Shown: positions 16,759 through 25,572 of the stretch, one piece after another
How the letters are laid out: every line of letters begins with the position of its first letter
Position numbering within the stretch: the first letter of the stretch is position 1
Assembly: GCA_017303995.1 (NCBI GenBank)
Contig: JAFLBE010000022.1
Location: 1 to 64,000 of the forward strand
Length of the DNA: 64,000 nt
Reading direction: 5' to 3'
DNA from: Bacteroidota bacterium
GTDB taxonomy: Bacteria; Bacteroidota; JABWAT01
Position numbers and translations under genes: made by a program
Notes under the pieces: model-generated
Seen by the model: only the letters and a program-made list of their open reading frames with translations
Databases searched by the model: none
What the model was told of the DNA's origin: nothing

Positions 16759-17633
16759 GACAAAATCTGTTTGGGAATCAAGGTTTTTCAGTCTCAGTTC
16801 TGGGTTTGGGTGCAGGTGAAATTGGGGACGGTTCCATTCCCGAAGATCACGTGGGTCACCTGCTGAATCTGGCAGTTGATTCAGGAATTAATCTGGTCGA
16901 TACAGCAAAAGGCTACGGACTTTCAGAGGAAAGAATCGGGCGGCATTTGTCGTGGCGACGGAAGGATTATATTCTTTCTACCAAAGTAGGTTACGGCATT
17001 CCGGGACATGCAGACTGGTCTTTCGGCTGCATAACCGAGGGAATTGAAACTGCACTCCGGCTAATGAAAACGGATGTGATTGACATTGTTCATCTTCATT
17101 CATGCCCTGTTGAAGTTCTTGAACGGGGTGAAGCTATTGATGCGCTTGAACGTGCAAAGCACGACGGGAAAATCAAAGTTGCTGCCTATTCGGGTGAAAA
17201 TGATGCATTGGATTGGTGTTTAAAGTCCGGTCGTTTCGGCGGACTTCAATCTTCGATCAATGTTTTTGATCAGGATTCCATTCAAAGAGTAATTCCAAAA
17301 GCGACAGCAAACGGAATCGGCTATATTGCCAAGCGACCGGTTGGAAATGCGCCGTGGCGATTTGCTGATCAGCCAAACGGACATTACAGCGAGACCTACT
17401 GGCACAGAATGAAAACCATGGAACTCGACTTTGGTGCAGACTGGCAATCGGTTGCGCTTCGTTTTACGGCATTCCATTCCGGAATTTCTTCCTGCATCGT
17501 CGGGACCACGAACCTGAACCACTTGAAATTAAATGTGGAAATCATCGAGCACGGTCCGCTACCTTCAGATGTGGTTGATCACATCCGCAACTGCTGGCAA
17601 AAGCATCAACAGGGCTGGGACGGGCAAGTGTAG
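16755..17633 (+). CDS. Aldo/keto reductase
   Basis: A 292-residue NADPH-dependent oxidoreductase with the (beta/alpha)8 fold. The catalytic tetrad appears as Asp49 and Tyr54 ('NLVDTAKGYGLSEERIG'), Lys77 ('LSTKVGYG') and His115 ('DIVHLHSC'). The C-terminal cofactor segment 'SSCIVGTTNLNHLKLNVE' fits the family. The start ATGA overlaps the stop of the propeller gene. The substrate is not predictable. It is the last gene of the tightly packed series that starts with the Crp-family gene. Confidence 0.9.
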   Translation: MRQNLFGNQGFSVSVLGLGAGEIGDGSIPEDHVGHLLNLAVDSGINLVDTAKGYGLSEERIGRHLSWRRKDYILSTKVGYGIPGHADWSFGCITEGIETALRLMKTDVIDIVHLHSCPVEVLERGEAIDALERAKHDGKIKVAAYSGENDALDWCLKSGRFGGLQSSINVFDQDSIQRVIPKATANGIGYIAKRPVGNAPWRFADQPNGHYSETYWHRMKTMELDFGADWQSVALRFTAFHSGISSCIVGTTNLNHLKLNVEIIEHGPLPSDVVDHIRNCWQKHQQGWDGQV

Positions 17634-17655
17634 AATAGTGATAAGTCGAGCGTAG

Positions 17656-17757
17656 CGAAGATCCCGAACTCGCTTCGTGGTGAAAAGTTATAAGTTATAA
17701 GATATAAAAAGAAATGAATTCCCCTCTTGGGAGGGGATAAAGGGGTGGGTTTCCCGC
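17656..17757. repeat. Palindromic cassette, AAGTTAT heptamers and a C-rich hairpin repeat
   Basis: Three repeat types are placed end to end: a CGAAGATCCCGAAC cassette near 17656-17680, AAGTTAT heptamers at about 17685-17709, and a CCCCTC...GAGGGG hairpin followed by AGGGGTGGGTTT at about 17718-17757. The spacer 17634-17759 holds nothing else. Confidence 0.65.
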
Positions 17758-17759
17758 TC

Positions 17760-18104
17760 TCAATCCTCCAGCAAAATTTCAGTAACCTGCAGTTCATTAC
17801 CGGTTAAAACCTTCAAAGAAGTTCCTTTACAGCTTACACATTGGTAAATCTGATTGACGATCGGTGAAACAGCCCCGCATGATTTACATTCAGCTGTTAC
17901 CGGAACTCTGATCAGTTCCATTTTACTTTCCGGCATCCCGAAATCAGCTTTCAGCGCTTCAAAACAAAAAAGAAGAGATTCCGGCAAAAGATGGCCTTCT
18001 TCCCCGATTTTTAATCTGATTTCTCTCACCAGACCAAGCTGTCCTGCAGGAACGGCCTTGGTGACGATTTCCAGAATTTCCTGAGTGATGGATAGTTCGT
18101 GCAA
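17760..18104 (-). CDS. hypA: Hydrogenase/urease nickel-insertion protein HypA
   Basis: HypA delivers nickel during maturation of [NiFe]-hydrogenases. The 114-residue protein starts with the invariant 'MHELSI', whose His2 binds nickel. The zinc site is two Cys-x2-Cys pairs, Cys73/Cys76 and Cys89/Cys92. Family length is 113-117, so the gene is complete. No hypB or other hydrogenase genes are next to it; it stands between a convergent aldo/keto reductase gene and repeat DNA. Confidence 0.93.
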   Translation of the reverse strand: MHELSITQEILEIVTKAVPAGQLGLVREIRLKIGEEGHLLPESLLFCFEALKADFGMPESKMELIRVPVTAECKSCGAVSPIVNQIYQCVSCKGTSLKVLTGNELQVTEILLED

Positions 18105-18126
18105 GTTTGGAAGTCCTTTATTGAGG

Positions 18127-18165
18127 TGCAGAAGTTAGAAGATAGAAGATAGAAGTGAGAAGGTA
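18127..18165. repeat. 7-bp-period array (AGAAGTT/AGAAGAT family)
   Basis: Five heptamers of the AGAAGxx type follow each other in register. The same family occurs inverted at 22817-22858 and as an inverted pair around 28550-28668. The remainder of the spacer 18166-18366 holds a 'gtcatcctgagtgtcagc...tatcgaaggacg' repeat near 18287-18342, with a small hairpin around TTTGCAATGCAAAG. Confidence 0.65.
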
Positions 18166-18366
18166 AAATCCAGTTTTTTGGTCTTTAGTTGGCTCAACTG
18201 ATTGGATAACCACAAAATTAAATAGAAAAGTGAAAAAATTAATGTTTCCTTCCCCCGATTCTAACTTCCAAATACGGTCACTGAGCGTGTCATCCTGAGT
18301 GTCAGCTTTGCAATGCAAAGCTGATTTATCGAAGGACGAAGTGCTATCTTCTTGTTCAAAACTCAA

Positions 18367-20514
18367 TCACTTGATCAGAATCATCCGTTTTGCTTCTGAG
18401 TGGTTCCCGTATTCAATCCGGTAAAAATAAACTCCCGACGCTAAACCGGAACCATTGAACGGAATGGAATGAACCCCTTCAGCATAAAACTGATTGGTAA
18501 CTTCTTTTATTTTTTCACCCTGAATGGAATAAACAGTGGCTTTTACCTGCCCGGCAGCTGGAAGTGAAAATGAAATCTGGGTTTCGGGGTTGAATGGGTT
18601 GGGGTAGTTTTGGAGTAACGAAAACGTTTTGGGAGAAGGTAAATGATTTTCTTTGGTTTCAAGATTTACACCGCCTTCATGGTAGACGGCTAAACCATCA
18701 TATTCGGTTCCAACCCATTTATTTCCAAAATTATCAATTACGATTGATTTGATATAATCTCCTGGTAACCCAGAATTTGAAGTATTGAAAGTAGTCCAGT
18801 TTTGTCCATCAAATTTTACCAAACCATAGTACGTACCCATCCATTTTTCACCATGAGAATCGATTGCAATTGAATGAATATAATTATCAATTAACCCTGA
18901 ATTTGACTTGTTGAAAGTTGCCCAATCTTGGCCGTCAAATTTTGCAAGTCCTCCACCATAGGTACCAATCCAGATTGTCCCATTGGTTTCAAATGCAAGT
19001 GCATTGATATTATCATTAGGTAAACCAGAATTTGAAGCGTTAAAAGTTGTCCAGTTCTGGCCATCAAACTTTACCATACCGGAGCTAGTACCAATCCAAA
19101 GGACCCCATCGGTATCAATTTTAATTGAGGTAATATAATTACCAGGTAAGCCTGAATTCGAAGTGTTGAAAGTGAACCAGTTTTGGCCGTCAATTTTTGT
19201 GAGACCACTTGAAGAGCCAATCCAGATTATTCCATTTTTATCTGCCGCAAGTGCCCTGATTTGATCAATCGGTAAACCAGAATTTGAAGAGTTAAAAGTG
19301 AACCAGTTTTGGCCATCAAATTTTGTTAGGCTTCTTGAAGTTCCAATCCAGATTGTCCCATTGGTTTCAAGGGCAAGTGAATATATATTAGAACGAGGTA
19401 AGCCTGAATTAGAATCGTTGAAAGTGGTCCAGTTTTGACCGTCAAATTTTGCAAGTCCATCAAAAAAAGTACCAATCCAGGCAGTCCCATTGGATTCAAC
19501 AACAAGTGAAGATATATCACGATTACCAGGTAACCCTGAATTTGATACATTGAAAGTGAACCAGTTTTGACCATCAAATTTTGCAAGTTTTGAAAATTCT
19601 AAACCGGAAGTGCCCACCCAAATAGTCCGATTGGTTTCAATTGCAATTGAGAGAATAGAATTACCAGGTAATCCTGAATTAGAATCGTTGAAAGTGAACC
19701 AATTTTGGCCGTCAAATTTTGTTAGCCCAACGCCATAGGTACCAATCCAGATTGTTCCATTGGATTCAAGGGCAAGGGAACTAATATGATTAGTAGGAAT
19801 TCCTGAATTGGAAGTATTAAAAGTAGTCCAGCTTTGACCATCAAACTTTGTTAATCCATTCGATGTTCCAATCCAGAATGTCCCATTGGATTCAAGGGCA
19901 AGTGATGAAATGTCATCATCAGGTAATCCTGAATTGGAAGTATTAAAAGTTGTCCAATTTTGACCGTCAAACTTTATTAATCCATTCGATGTCCCAATCC
20001 AGATTGTCCCATTGGATTCAAGGGCAAGTACAGTTATATATTTATCAGGTGGCCATGAATAACCAATATTAAAAACGGACCAATTTTTGCCGTCAAATTT
20101 TGCAAATTGACCAAAATAGGTACCTACCCAAAGGTTTCCACTTTTTTCAATCGCAAGGGAAACAATATGTTCAGTAGTTAATCCTAAATTTGAAGAGTTA
20201 AAAATTGTCCAGTTCTGGCCATTAAACTTTGCAAGCCCGCCATATGTTCCAATCCAAACAGTCCCAATTGAATCAACTACCAGAGAAGTAATAATATTAT
20301 CCGGCAATCCCGAATTTGCAGTATTAAAAAACTCAGTTTTATTTGTTTTGGAATCAATACAAACAAGTCCCTGATCAGTACCAACCCAGGTTTTATCTTC
20401 AAATACTACAATTGAGGGGCTCCGGTATGCTTTGGTATATTGAATCCACTCCTGGGTTTGGGAGAAACCGATGGAGGAGGTGAGGAAAATAAGTAAAAGG
20501 AAACAGGTTCTCAT
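18367..20514 (-). CDS. Giant repeat propeller protein with type IX sorting domain (paralogue 1)
   Basis: A 715-residue secreted protein. Residues 1-18 are a signal peptide. The body is a row of about 13 near-identical units of roughly 45 residues, each with 'GxIWIGTxxGLxKFDGQNW' followed by 'TTFNxSNSGLP' (Reg_prop-type blades). The C-terminal 80 residues start at 'LLQNYPNPFNPETQISFSLP' and end 'YGNHSEAKRMILIK', a type IX sorting domain, so the protein is expected on the cell surface or outside. It lies 62 bp downstream of a paralogue of 716 residues with the same architecture. DNA repeats inside the gene make unit gain or loss by recombination likely. Its ligand and role are unknown. Confidence 0.85.
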   Translation of the reverse strand: MRTCFLLLIFLTSSIGFSQTQEWIQYTKAYRSPSIVVFEDKTWVGTDQGLVCIDSKTNKTEFFNTANSGLPDNIITSLVVDSIGTVWIGTYGGLAKFNGQNWTIFNSSNLGLTTEHIVSLAIEKSGNLWVGTYFGQFAKFDGKNWSVFNIGYSWPPDKYITVLALESNGTIWIGTSNGLIKFDGQNWTTFNTSNSGLPDDDISSLALESNGTFWIGTSNGLTKFDGQSWTTFNTSNSGIPTNHISSLALESNGTIWIGTYGVGLTKFDGQNWFTFNDSNSGLPGNSILSIAIETNRTIWVGTSGLEFSKLAKFDGQNWFTFNVSNSGLPGNRDISSLVVESNGTAWIGTFFDGLAKFDGQNWTTFNDSNSGLPRSNIYSLALETNGTIWIGTSRSLTKFDGQNWFTFNSSNSGLPIDQIRALAADKNGIIWIGSSSGLTKIDGQNWFTFNTSNSGLPGNYITSIKIDTDGVLWIGTSSGMVKFDGQNWTTFNASNSGLPNDNINALAFETNGTIWIGTYGGGLAKFDGQDWATFNKSNSGLIDNYIHSIAIDSHGEKWMGTYYGLVKFDGQNWTTFNTSNSGLPGDYIKSIVIDNFGNKWVGTEYDGLAVYHEGGVNLETKENHLPSPKTFSLLQNYPNPFNPETQISFSLPAAGQVKATVYSIQGEKIKEVTNQFYAEGVHSIPFNGSGLASGVYFYRIEYGNHSEAKRMILIK

Positions 20515-20576
20515 GGCGTTACCCGGTATTTATACGTTTTATTTTATGACTACAACACAAGATGTGCGAAATTTCC

Positions 20577-22727
20577 TTATTTAATCAGCACCATCCGTTT
20601 TGCTTCTGAGTGATTCCCATATTCGATCCGGTAAAAATAAACACCCGTTGCCAAACCGGAACCATTGAACGGAATGGAATGAACTCCTTCAGAATAAAAC
20701 TGATTGGTGACCTCTTTTATTTTTTCACCCTGAATGGAATAAACGGTTGCTTTTACCTGCCCGGCAGTTGGAAGTGAAAATGAAATCTGGGTTTCAGGAT
20801 TGAAAGGGTTGGGGTAATTCTGGAACAGGGAAAACGTTTTGGGATAATTTTTTTGGTTTTCTTTGGTGTCAAGAATAACCCCGCCTTCATGGTAAACGGC
20901 TAAACCCCTATCAGTTCCAATCCATTTGTTACCTTTGTAATCGATTGTGATTGATTTAATATTAGTATATTGCAACCCGGAATTAGATTTATTAAAGGTG
21001 GTCCAGTTTTGACCATCGTACCTGGCTAAACCACTAAAAATTGTACCAACCCAAATTGTTCCACCAAATTCAATTCCAATTGAATTAAGAGAATAATCAG
21101 ATAGCCCGGAATTTGAGGGGTCGAATGTGGTCCAGCTTTGACCATCGTACCTAACTAAACCATTAAATGATGTACCAATCCAAGCCGTACCATTTTTGTC
21201 AGTTGCAATCATATCAATATAATTGCTTGGTAATCCAGAATTTGAAGTGTTGAATGTGGTCCAGTTTTGGCCATCAAATTTTGAAAGTCCGCCTCCTGAT
21301 GTTCCAACCCAAATATGTCCACTTGGATCAATGGCTAATGATTCAATATGAAAATTGGGTAAACCTGAATTTAAAGAATTGAAAGTAATCCAGTTTTGGC
21401 CATCGTACTTTGTCAGGGCACCCCACGTTCCAATCCAGATGAAACCATTACCGTCAATTGCAATTGAATTTATATAAAAACCAGGTAATTCGGAATTTGT
21501 AGAATTGAAAGTCGACCAGTTCTGACCATCAAATTTTACTAGTCCACCATCCCAGGTTCCAATCCAAATTATACCATCGGGTGTTATAGCCAGCGAAGTA
21601 ATTGAATTGCCAGGTAATCCAGAATTTGAGGAGTTAAAAGTGGTCCAGTTTTGTCCATCAATCCTTACAAGTTCTCCATGTTTGGTTCCTATCCATGTAA
21701 CTCCATTTGGTCCAAACGCAACGGTGGTTATCATATTACTAGGTAATTCTGAATTTGATGGATTAAAAGATGTCCAGATATTTCCTCCAAAGCTTATTAA
21801 CTTACAATCTTGAGTGATAATCCAGATTTTCCCTGAATTGCTTAGAGCTAATGAAATTATATAATTGTTTGGTAAACCCGAGTTTGAAGTGTTGAAAGTG
21901 GTCCAGATGTTCCCATTAAACCGAACCACACCACCACCGTCAGTTCCTATGAGAATTGTTCCGCTTTTCTCTGATTTAATTGATTTAATAAAATTATTTT
22001 GTAACCCGGAATTTGAAGCGTTGAATGTTGTCCAGTCTTTGCCATTATATCGTACCAGACCATTGAATAGAGTTCCAATCCAAAGAGTTCCGTTTTCTTC
22101 AATTTCAATTTCTCCAATAGAATTATCTGGTAAACCAGAATTGGAAGTATTGAAAGTTTTCCAGGTTTGTATTCCATCAAAGCACACCAGGCCATTTGAT
22201 GTTCCAATCCAAATTTTACCAAGGGAATCAAATTCAATGTCATTTATTATATTATCTGGCAATCCGGAATTTGTTGTATTAAAAGTTATCCAGGTATGTT
22301 GTCCGTCAAATTGAATTAATCCTTTATTGGTTCCAATCCAAAGCATTCCATTCGATTGAGTTTTAATAGTTCGAATATCATATTCCGGAAAGTCTGAATT
22401 TGAAGCGTTAAAGGTTGTCCAGTTCTGCCCATTAAATCGTACTAAATCATAATTTCTAGTGCCAACCCAGAGAGCACCATTTTTTTCAATTGCCAGCGTG
22501 TTAATATAATTTTCAGGCAACCCCGAATTTGCCGTATTAAAAAACTCGGTTTTATTTGTTTTGGAATCGATACAAACAAGCCCTTGGTCGGTTCCAACCC
22601 AGGTTTTATCTTCAAATACAGCAATGGCGGTTACTTGGTCTGCTTTGGAATATTGAATCCACTCAGGGGTTTGGGAAAAACCGATGGAAGAGGTAAATGC
22701 GAGGATGAATAAAAGGATGTTTCTCAT
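20577..22727 (-). CDS. Giant repeat propeller protein with type IX sorting domain (paralogue 2)
   Basis: A 716-residue secreted protein matching its downstream neighbour in layout: signal peptide (residues 1-18), about 13 units with 'WIGTxxGLVRxDGQNWTTFN', and a sorting domain from 'LFQNYPNPFNPETQISFSLP' to 'MVLIK'. First blade and sorting domain are almost identical between the two, while the central units differ more (this one uses more 'RYDGQ' and 'RFNG' variants). That points to tandem duplication followed by divergence or gene conversion of the ends. The function is unknown; such propellers usually bind other proteins or glycans. Confidence 0.85.
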   Translation of the reverse strand: MRNILLFILAFTSSIGFSQTPEWIQYSKADQVTAIAVFEDKTWVGTDQGLVCIDSKTNKTEFFNTANSGLPENYINTLAIEKNGALWVGTRNYDLVRFNGQNWTTFNASNSDFPEYDIRTIKTQSNGMLWIGTNKGLIQFDGQHTWITFNTTNSGLPDNIINDIEFDSLGKIWIGTSNGLVCFDGIQTWKTFNTSNSGLPDNSIGEIEIEENGTLWIGTLFNGLVRYNGKDWTTFNASNSGLQNNFIKSIKSEKSGTILIGTDGGGVVRFNGNIWTTFNTSNSGLPNNYIISLALSNSGKIWIITQDCKLISFGGNIWTSFNPSNSELPSNMITTVAFGPNGVTWIGTKHGELVRIDGQNWTTFNSSNSGLPGNSITSLAITPDGIIWIGTWDGGLVKFDGQNWSTFNSTNSELPGFYINSIAIDGNGFIWIGTWGALTKYDGQNWITFNSLNSGLPNFHIESLAIDPSGHIWVGTSGGGLSKFDGQNWTTFNTSNSGLPSNYIDMIATDKNGTAWIGTSFNGLVRYDGQSWTTFDPSNSGLSDYSLNSIGIEFGGTIWVGTIFSGLARYDGQNWTTFNKSNSGLQYTNIKSITIDYKGNKWIGTDRGLAVYHEGGVILDTKENQKNYPKTFSLFQNYPNPFNPETQISFSLPTAGQVKATVYSIQGEKIKEVTNQFYSEGVHSIPFNGSGLATGVYFYRIEYGNHSEAKRMVLIK

Positions 22728-22816
22728 GAGTGTTCCCGGGTTAATCTGTTGACCTAAATATAAGACAATACTAATCTACATACAACTACCTTCGGCAGAT
22801 CGTTTTTATTGATTTC

Positions 22817-22858
22817 CCCAGATTCTAACTTCTATCTTCTAACTTCTAGCTTCTTTCC
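22817..22858. repeat. 7-bp-period array (ACTTCTA/TCTTCTA family)
   Basis: About five heptamers of the ACTTCTA type lie just before the end of the PhzF gene. They are the inverse of the array at 18127-18165. Confidence 0.6.
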
Positions 22859-22859
22859 A

Positions 22860-23663
22860 TCAGAACTTCACCACCCCATTCTCAACGGAAAGCGTTCTGA
22901 CTTTTTCAGCTTCACCGGTAAGTAACACCCGGCCATTCTTTAGTTCAACTTCAACGACGCCACCCCGTTCTGAGGCCTGGAATCCGGTCATTTTGGTTTT
23001 CCCGGTTTTGGCAGACCAGTAAGGTGCCAGCGTGCAATGTGCTGAACCGGTAACCGGATCTTCGTTCACGCCAACGGCAGGAGCAAAAAACCGTGAAACA
23101 AAATCATAATCCGGACTGGCACTTCTTGCAGTTACAATGATGCCTCTGGCCTGAATGGTTTCTATTTTCTTAAAATCAGGTTTCAGGTTTTTTATTGCCG
23201 CTTCATCAGCAAATTCGATCAGATAATCAAATTCACTTTTCCCCGTAAAAATGGGTTTTATCCCAAAAGTAGATTTGATCTCTTTGTGAAAGTCTTCAGT
23301 ATAAGAGGGTTTAGCTGGAAAGTTCAAACTGATTTTATCACCGTTCCGGTCAGCAGAAAGAACGCCCGACAAGGAATGAAAAGTTATCCGGTTGCCGGTT
23401 ACCAATCCTGAATCCCACAGAAAAAAAGCACTGGCAAGCGTTGCGTGTCCGCACAGTTTAACTTCCATTTTGGGGGTAAACCACCTGATCCGGAATCCGT
23501 CCTTTTCAGAAAAAATAAACGCCGTTTCAGATAAATTCATTTGGGCGGCGATGGATTGCATGTCGGCGTCAGAGAGTTTGGAGGGTGGCAGGCAGACTCC
23601 GGCCGGATTTCCGCCAAACCGTCCACCGGTAAAGGCATTGATTTCAGTTACTGTAGTTGTCAT
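22860..23663 (-). CDS. PhzF-family isomerase/epimerase
   Basis: A 267-residue protein of the PhzF/diaminopimelate-epimerase fold. The N-terminal signature 'AFTGGRFGGNPAGVC' and catalytic Glu46 in 'NLSETAFIF' are present, as is 'KLCGHATLASAFFLW' and the second-half 'DPVTGSAHCTLAPYW'. In PhzF the glutamate moves a proton on dihydro-hydroxyanthranilate; outside phenazine operons the substrate of these proteins is generally unknown. No phenazine genes are nearby. It lies 37 bp downstream of the methyltransferase gene and may be co-transcribed with it. Confidence 0.9.
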   Translation of the reverse strand: MTTTVTEINAFTGGRFGGNPAGVCLPPSKLSDADMQSIAAQMNLSETAFIFSEKDGFRIRWFTPKMEVKLCGHATLASAFFLWDSGLVTGNRITFHSLSGVLSADRNGDKISLNFPAKPSYTEDFHKEIKSTFGIKPIFTGKSEFDYLIEFADEAAIKNLKPDFKKIETIQARGIIVTARSASPDYDFVSRFFAPAVGVNEDPVTGSAHCTLAPYWSAKTGKTKMTGFQASERGGVVEVELKNGRVLLTGEAEKVRTLSVENGVVKF

Positions 23664-23700
23664 TGATGCACCTGAACTAATTTTAGTAAAAGAAAGATAG

Positions 23701-24486
23701 TCATTTCTTCTTCACCAACCAGATTTTTTGACTGCCGGCGAGCTGAAGTGAGGCTCCTTCCTGTTCTTCGACAAGAATAAACAAAGGATCAAGCAGTTTT
23801 TTCATATAACTGTCTGGGTGATATGAGGTAAACAGGCGACTGGTGTTGGGAACATTACCCCGGTAAACTGGCTTGCCGGAATTGAAGTCGGCCAGTTCAT
23901 GATCGACAAGTTTGAGGTCAGCATAAAACTGACCAATGGTGGTGAATAGAAAAACGCCATCCTTGTTTAGGATTCTATTCACATCAGAAAACAAGATAGT
24001 GATACTTTCTTCAGAAAGATGGGTTATGACTGAGAGCGCAAAAGCAAGATCAATTGAGGCATCAGGAACTTGAATGGGCTGGTTAACCTTAACCGGAATC
24101 CAGGTCATCCCAGGATGCCGTTTTTGATTGGAGCTGATCATTTCTTCTATCACATCACACCCGGTGATGGTGGCGCCCGGATACAACCCGGCAAGTTTGG
24201 TTGAAACCCGGCCGAGTCCGCAGCCGATATCCAGAATCGAAGTTGGAGAAACATGCCGGTTAACCAAAGCAGCAAGATTTAAGGCGGCCAATTTTCCGCT
24301 TTCATCAAACCGGGTGAAGTCAACTTTTCCGAAAGATTCAAATAATAATGTTACGGGGACTTTGGGGACGTCCTGGTTTAAATTATTCGGCAGGTGCCTG
24401 ATGAAAGAAATTGCCGGAGCAATTCGTTCCAGGTAGGAAATGAGTCCCGTTTTTCTTGCAAATAGTAGTAGTTTGTTTCTGATCAT
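23701..24486 (-). CDS. Class I SAM-dependent methyltransferase
   Basis: A 261-residue methyltransferase. The SAM-binding motif I is 'SILDIGCGLGRVSTKLA' (about residues 79-95), followed by an acidic end of strand 2 ('ITGCDVIEEM') and motif IV 'IDLAFALSVITHLSEE'. The N-terminal 60 residues are basic and may contact the substrate. The substrate cannot be named. The PhzF-family gene follows at 37 bp in the same direction. Confidence 0.88.
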   Translation of the reverse strand: MIRNKLLLFARKTGLISYLERIAPAISFIRHLPNNLNQDVPKVPVTLLFESFGKVDFTRFDESGKLAALNLAALVNRHVSPTSILDIGCGLGRVSTKLAGLYPGATITGCDVIEEMISSNQKRHPGMTWIPVKVNQPIQVPDASIDLAFALSVITHLSEESITILFSDVNRILNKDGVFLFTTIGQFYADLKLVDHELADFNSGKPVYRGNVPNTSRLFTSYHPDSYMKKLLDPLFILVEEQEGASLQLAGSQKIWLVKKK

Positions 24487-24663
24487 AGTCTTTGATTTAA
24501 ATGAAGTATAAGTGTGAAAAATTTACATTTAAATTCAAAACCGGATCGCCGGAATCTGAATGTTGGAATTCGGTTTTTGATACGGTTCTGAATCAGGTAT
24601 TTTCATTTTTTTGTTTGATTTAATTCTTGTTTTCCTTTTGGGTCTTTAGAATAGGTGTTTGTC

Positions 24664-25572
24664 ATGTTCAAAATCATTTTGGGATTTATCGCAATATGTA
24701 CAATCTGGGGTTCAACCTGGCTGGCCATCACCTGGGGATATGAGAGTTTTCCTCCCTTACTCGGTTCTTCAATTCGGTTTCTTTTGGCTGCTCTGATTTA
24801 CATCCCTATTCTATATATAGGAAAAGACCGGTTTCCCGAATCGAAAAACGAGTGGAAAGTGGTGACCATGCTCGGCGTTCTGGGTTTCGGACTTGCTTAC
24901 GGAATGGTTTATATCGGTCAGCAGTTCATCCCCAGCGCACTTGCCTCAATATTATTTACCACGTATCCGTTTTGGGTGGCAATTGGCAGCTTTCTTATTC
25001 TGAAGGAAACGACTTTCACTCCACTTAAAATTGCAGGCATGATTCTGGGCTTTACCGGGATCCTTTTAATTTTCGGACATAAGCTCACCGGGTTTGCACC
25101 CGATTACCTGTTTGGAATGGTTCTGATTATTCTGAGTGCAATTGCCCAGGCATCCAACCTCATCTATATAAAGAAGTGGGGAATAAATTTGTCTTCGTCG
25201 ATGCTGAACTTTCTTGGGATGGGAATTGGCGGATTGGTTCTGCTGATCTGGAGTGCTTTTACCGAAACCTGGATCGTTCATCTGACACTGACCGGAGTTT
25301 TGGCAACCTTATATCTGACGGTTGTTGGCAGTGTGATTGTCTTCGGGATTTACTGGTGGTTGCTGAGTAAAGTTCAGGCGGTGACCTTATCGCTTTCTGC
25401 CTTTCTTACCCCGATTGTTGCTGTCATTGTGGGATACTTTTTCGCAGGCGAAATTCTGGGTCTCTGGGTTTACCTGGGTGGTGCACTTGCGATATCCGGT
25501 ATTGTGGTCTATAACCTGAGCGGGGGGACTTACCGCAGAGTCGCTGAGAACGCAGAGAAATTAAAAAGGTAA
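24664..25572 (+). CDS. EamA/DMT-family transporter
   Basis: A ten-helix drug/metabolite transporter of about 302 residues with two EamA repeats. The first starts 'FIAICTIWGSTWLAITWGYE' and carries 'LASILFTTYPFWVAIGSFLIL', the second carries 'VQAVTLSLSAFLTPIVAVIV'. I preferred the ATG at 24664 over a GTG at 24655 because an AGG-type ribosome site lies 8 bases upstream. The last ten residues ('YRRVAENAEKLKR') come from a widespread intergenic repeat (25532-25563) that has become coding, so the original stop was probably earlier. The substrate is unknown. Confidence 0.88.
   Translation: MFKIILGFIAICTIWGSTWLAITWGYESFPPLLGSSIRFLLAALIYIPILYIGKDRFPESKNEWKVVTMLGVLGFGLAYGMVYIGQQFIPSALASILFTTYPFWVAIGSFLILKETTFTPLKIAGMILGFTGILLIFGHKLTGFAPDYLFGMVLIILSAIAQASNLIYIKKWGINLSSSMLNFLGMGIGGLVLLIWSAFTETWIVHLTLTGVLATLYLTVVGSVIVFGIYWWLLSKVQAVTLSLSAFLTPIVAVIVGYFFAGEILGLWVYLGGALAISGIVVYNLSGGTYRRVAENAEKLKR
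25532..25563. repeat. Dispersed 'ACCGCAGAG...CGCAGAGAA' repeat fused to the transporter 3' end
   Basis: The words ACCGCAGAGTCG and GAACGCAGAGAAA match a repeat seen inverted at 25704-25731 (TGCGTTCCCTGCG...GCGGT). Its position over the final codons of the transporter suggests that the repeat replaced or extended the original C-terminus. Confidence 0.6.

Noticed and set aside
18367-22727. Possible CRISPR-like regular repeats
   Set aside because: The regularity is in-frame protein repeat units of about 45 residues within two open genes, with variable units and no spacers.
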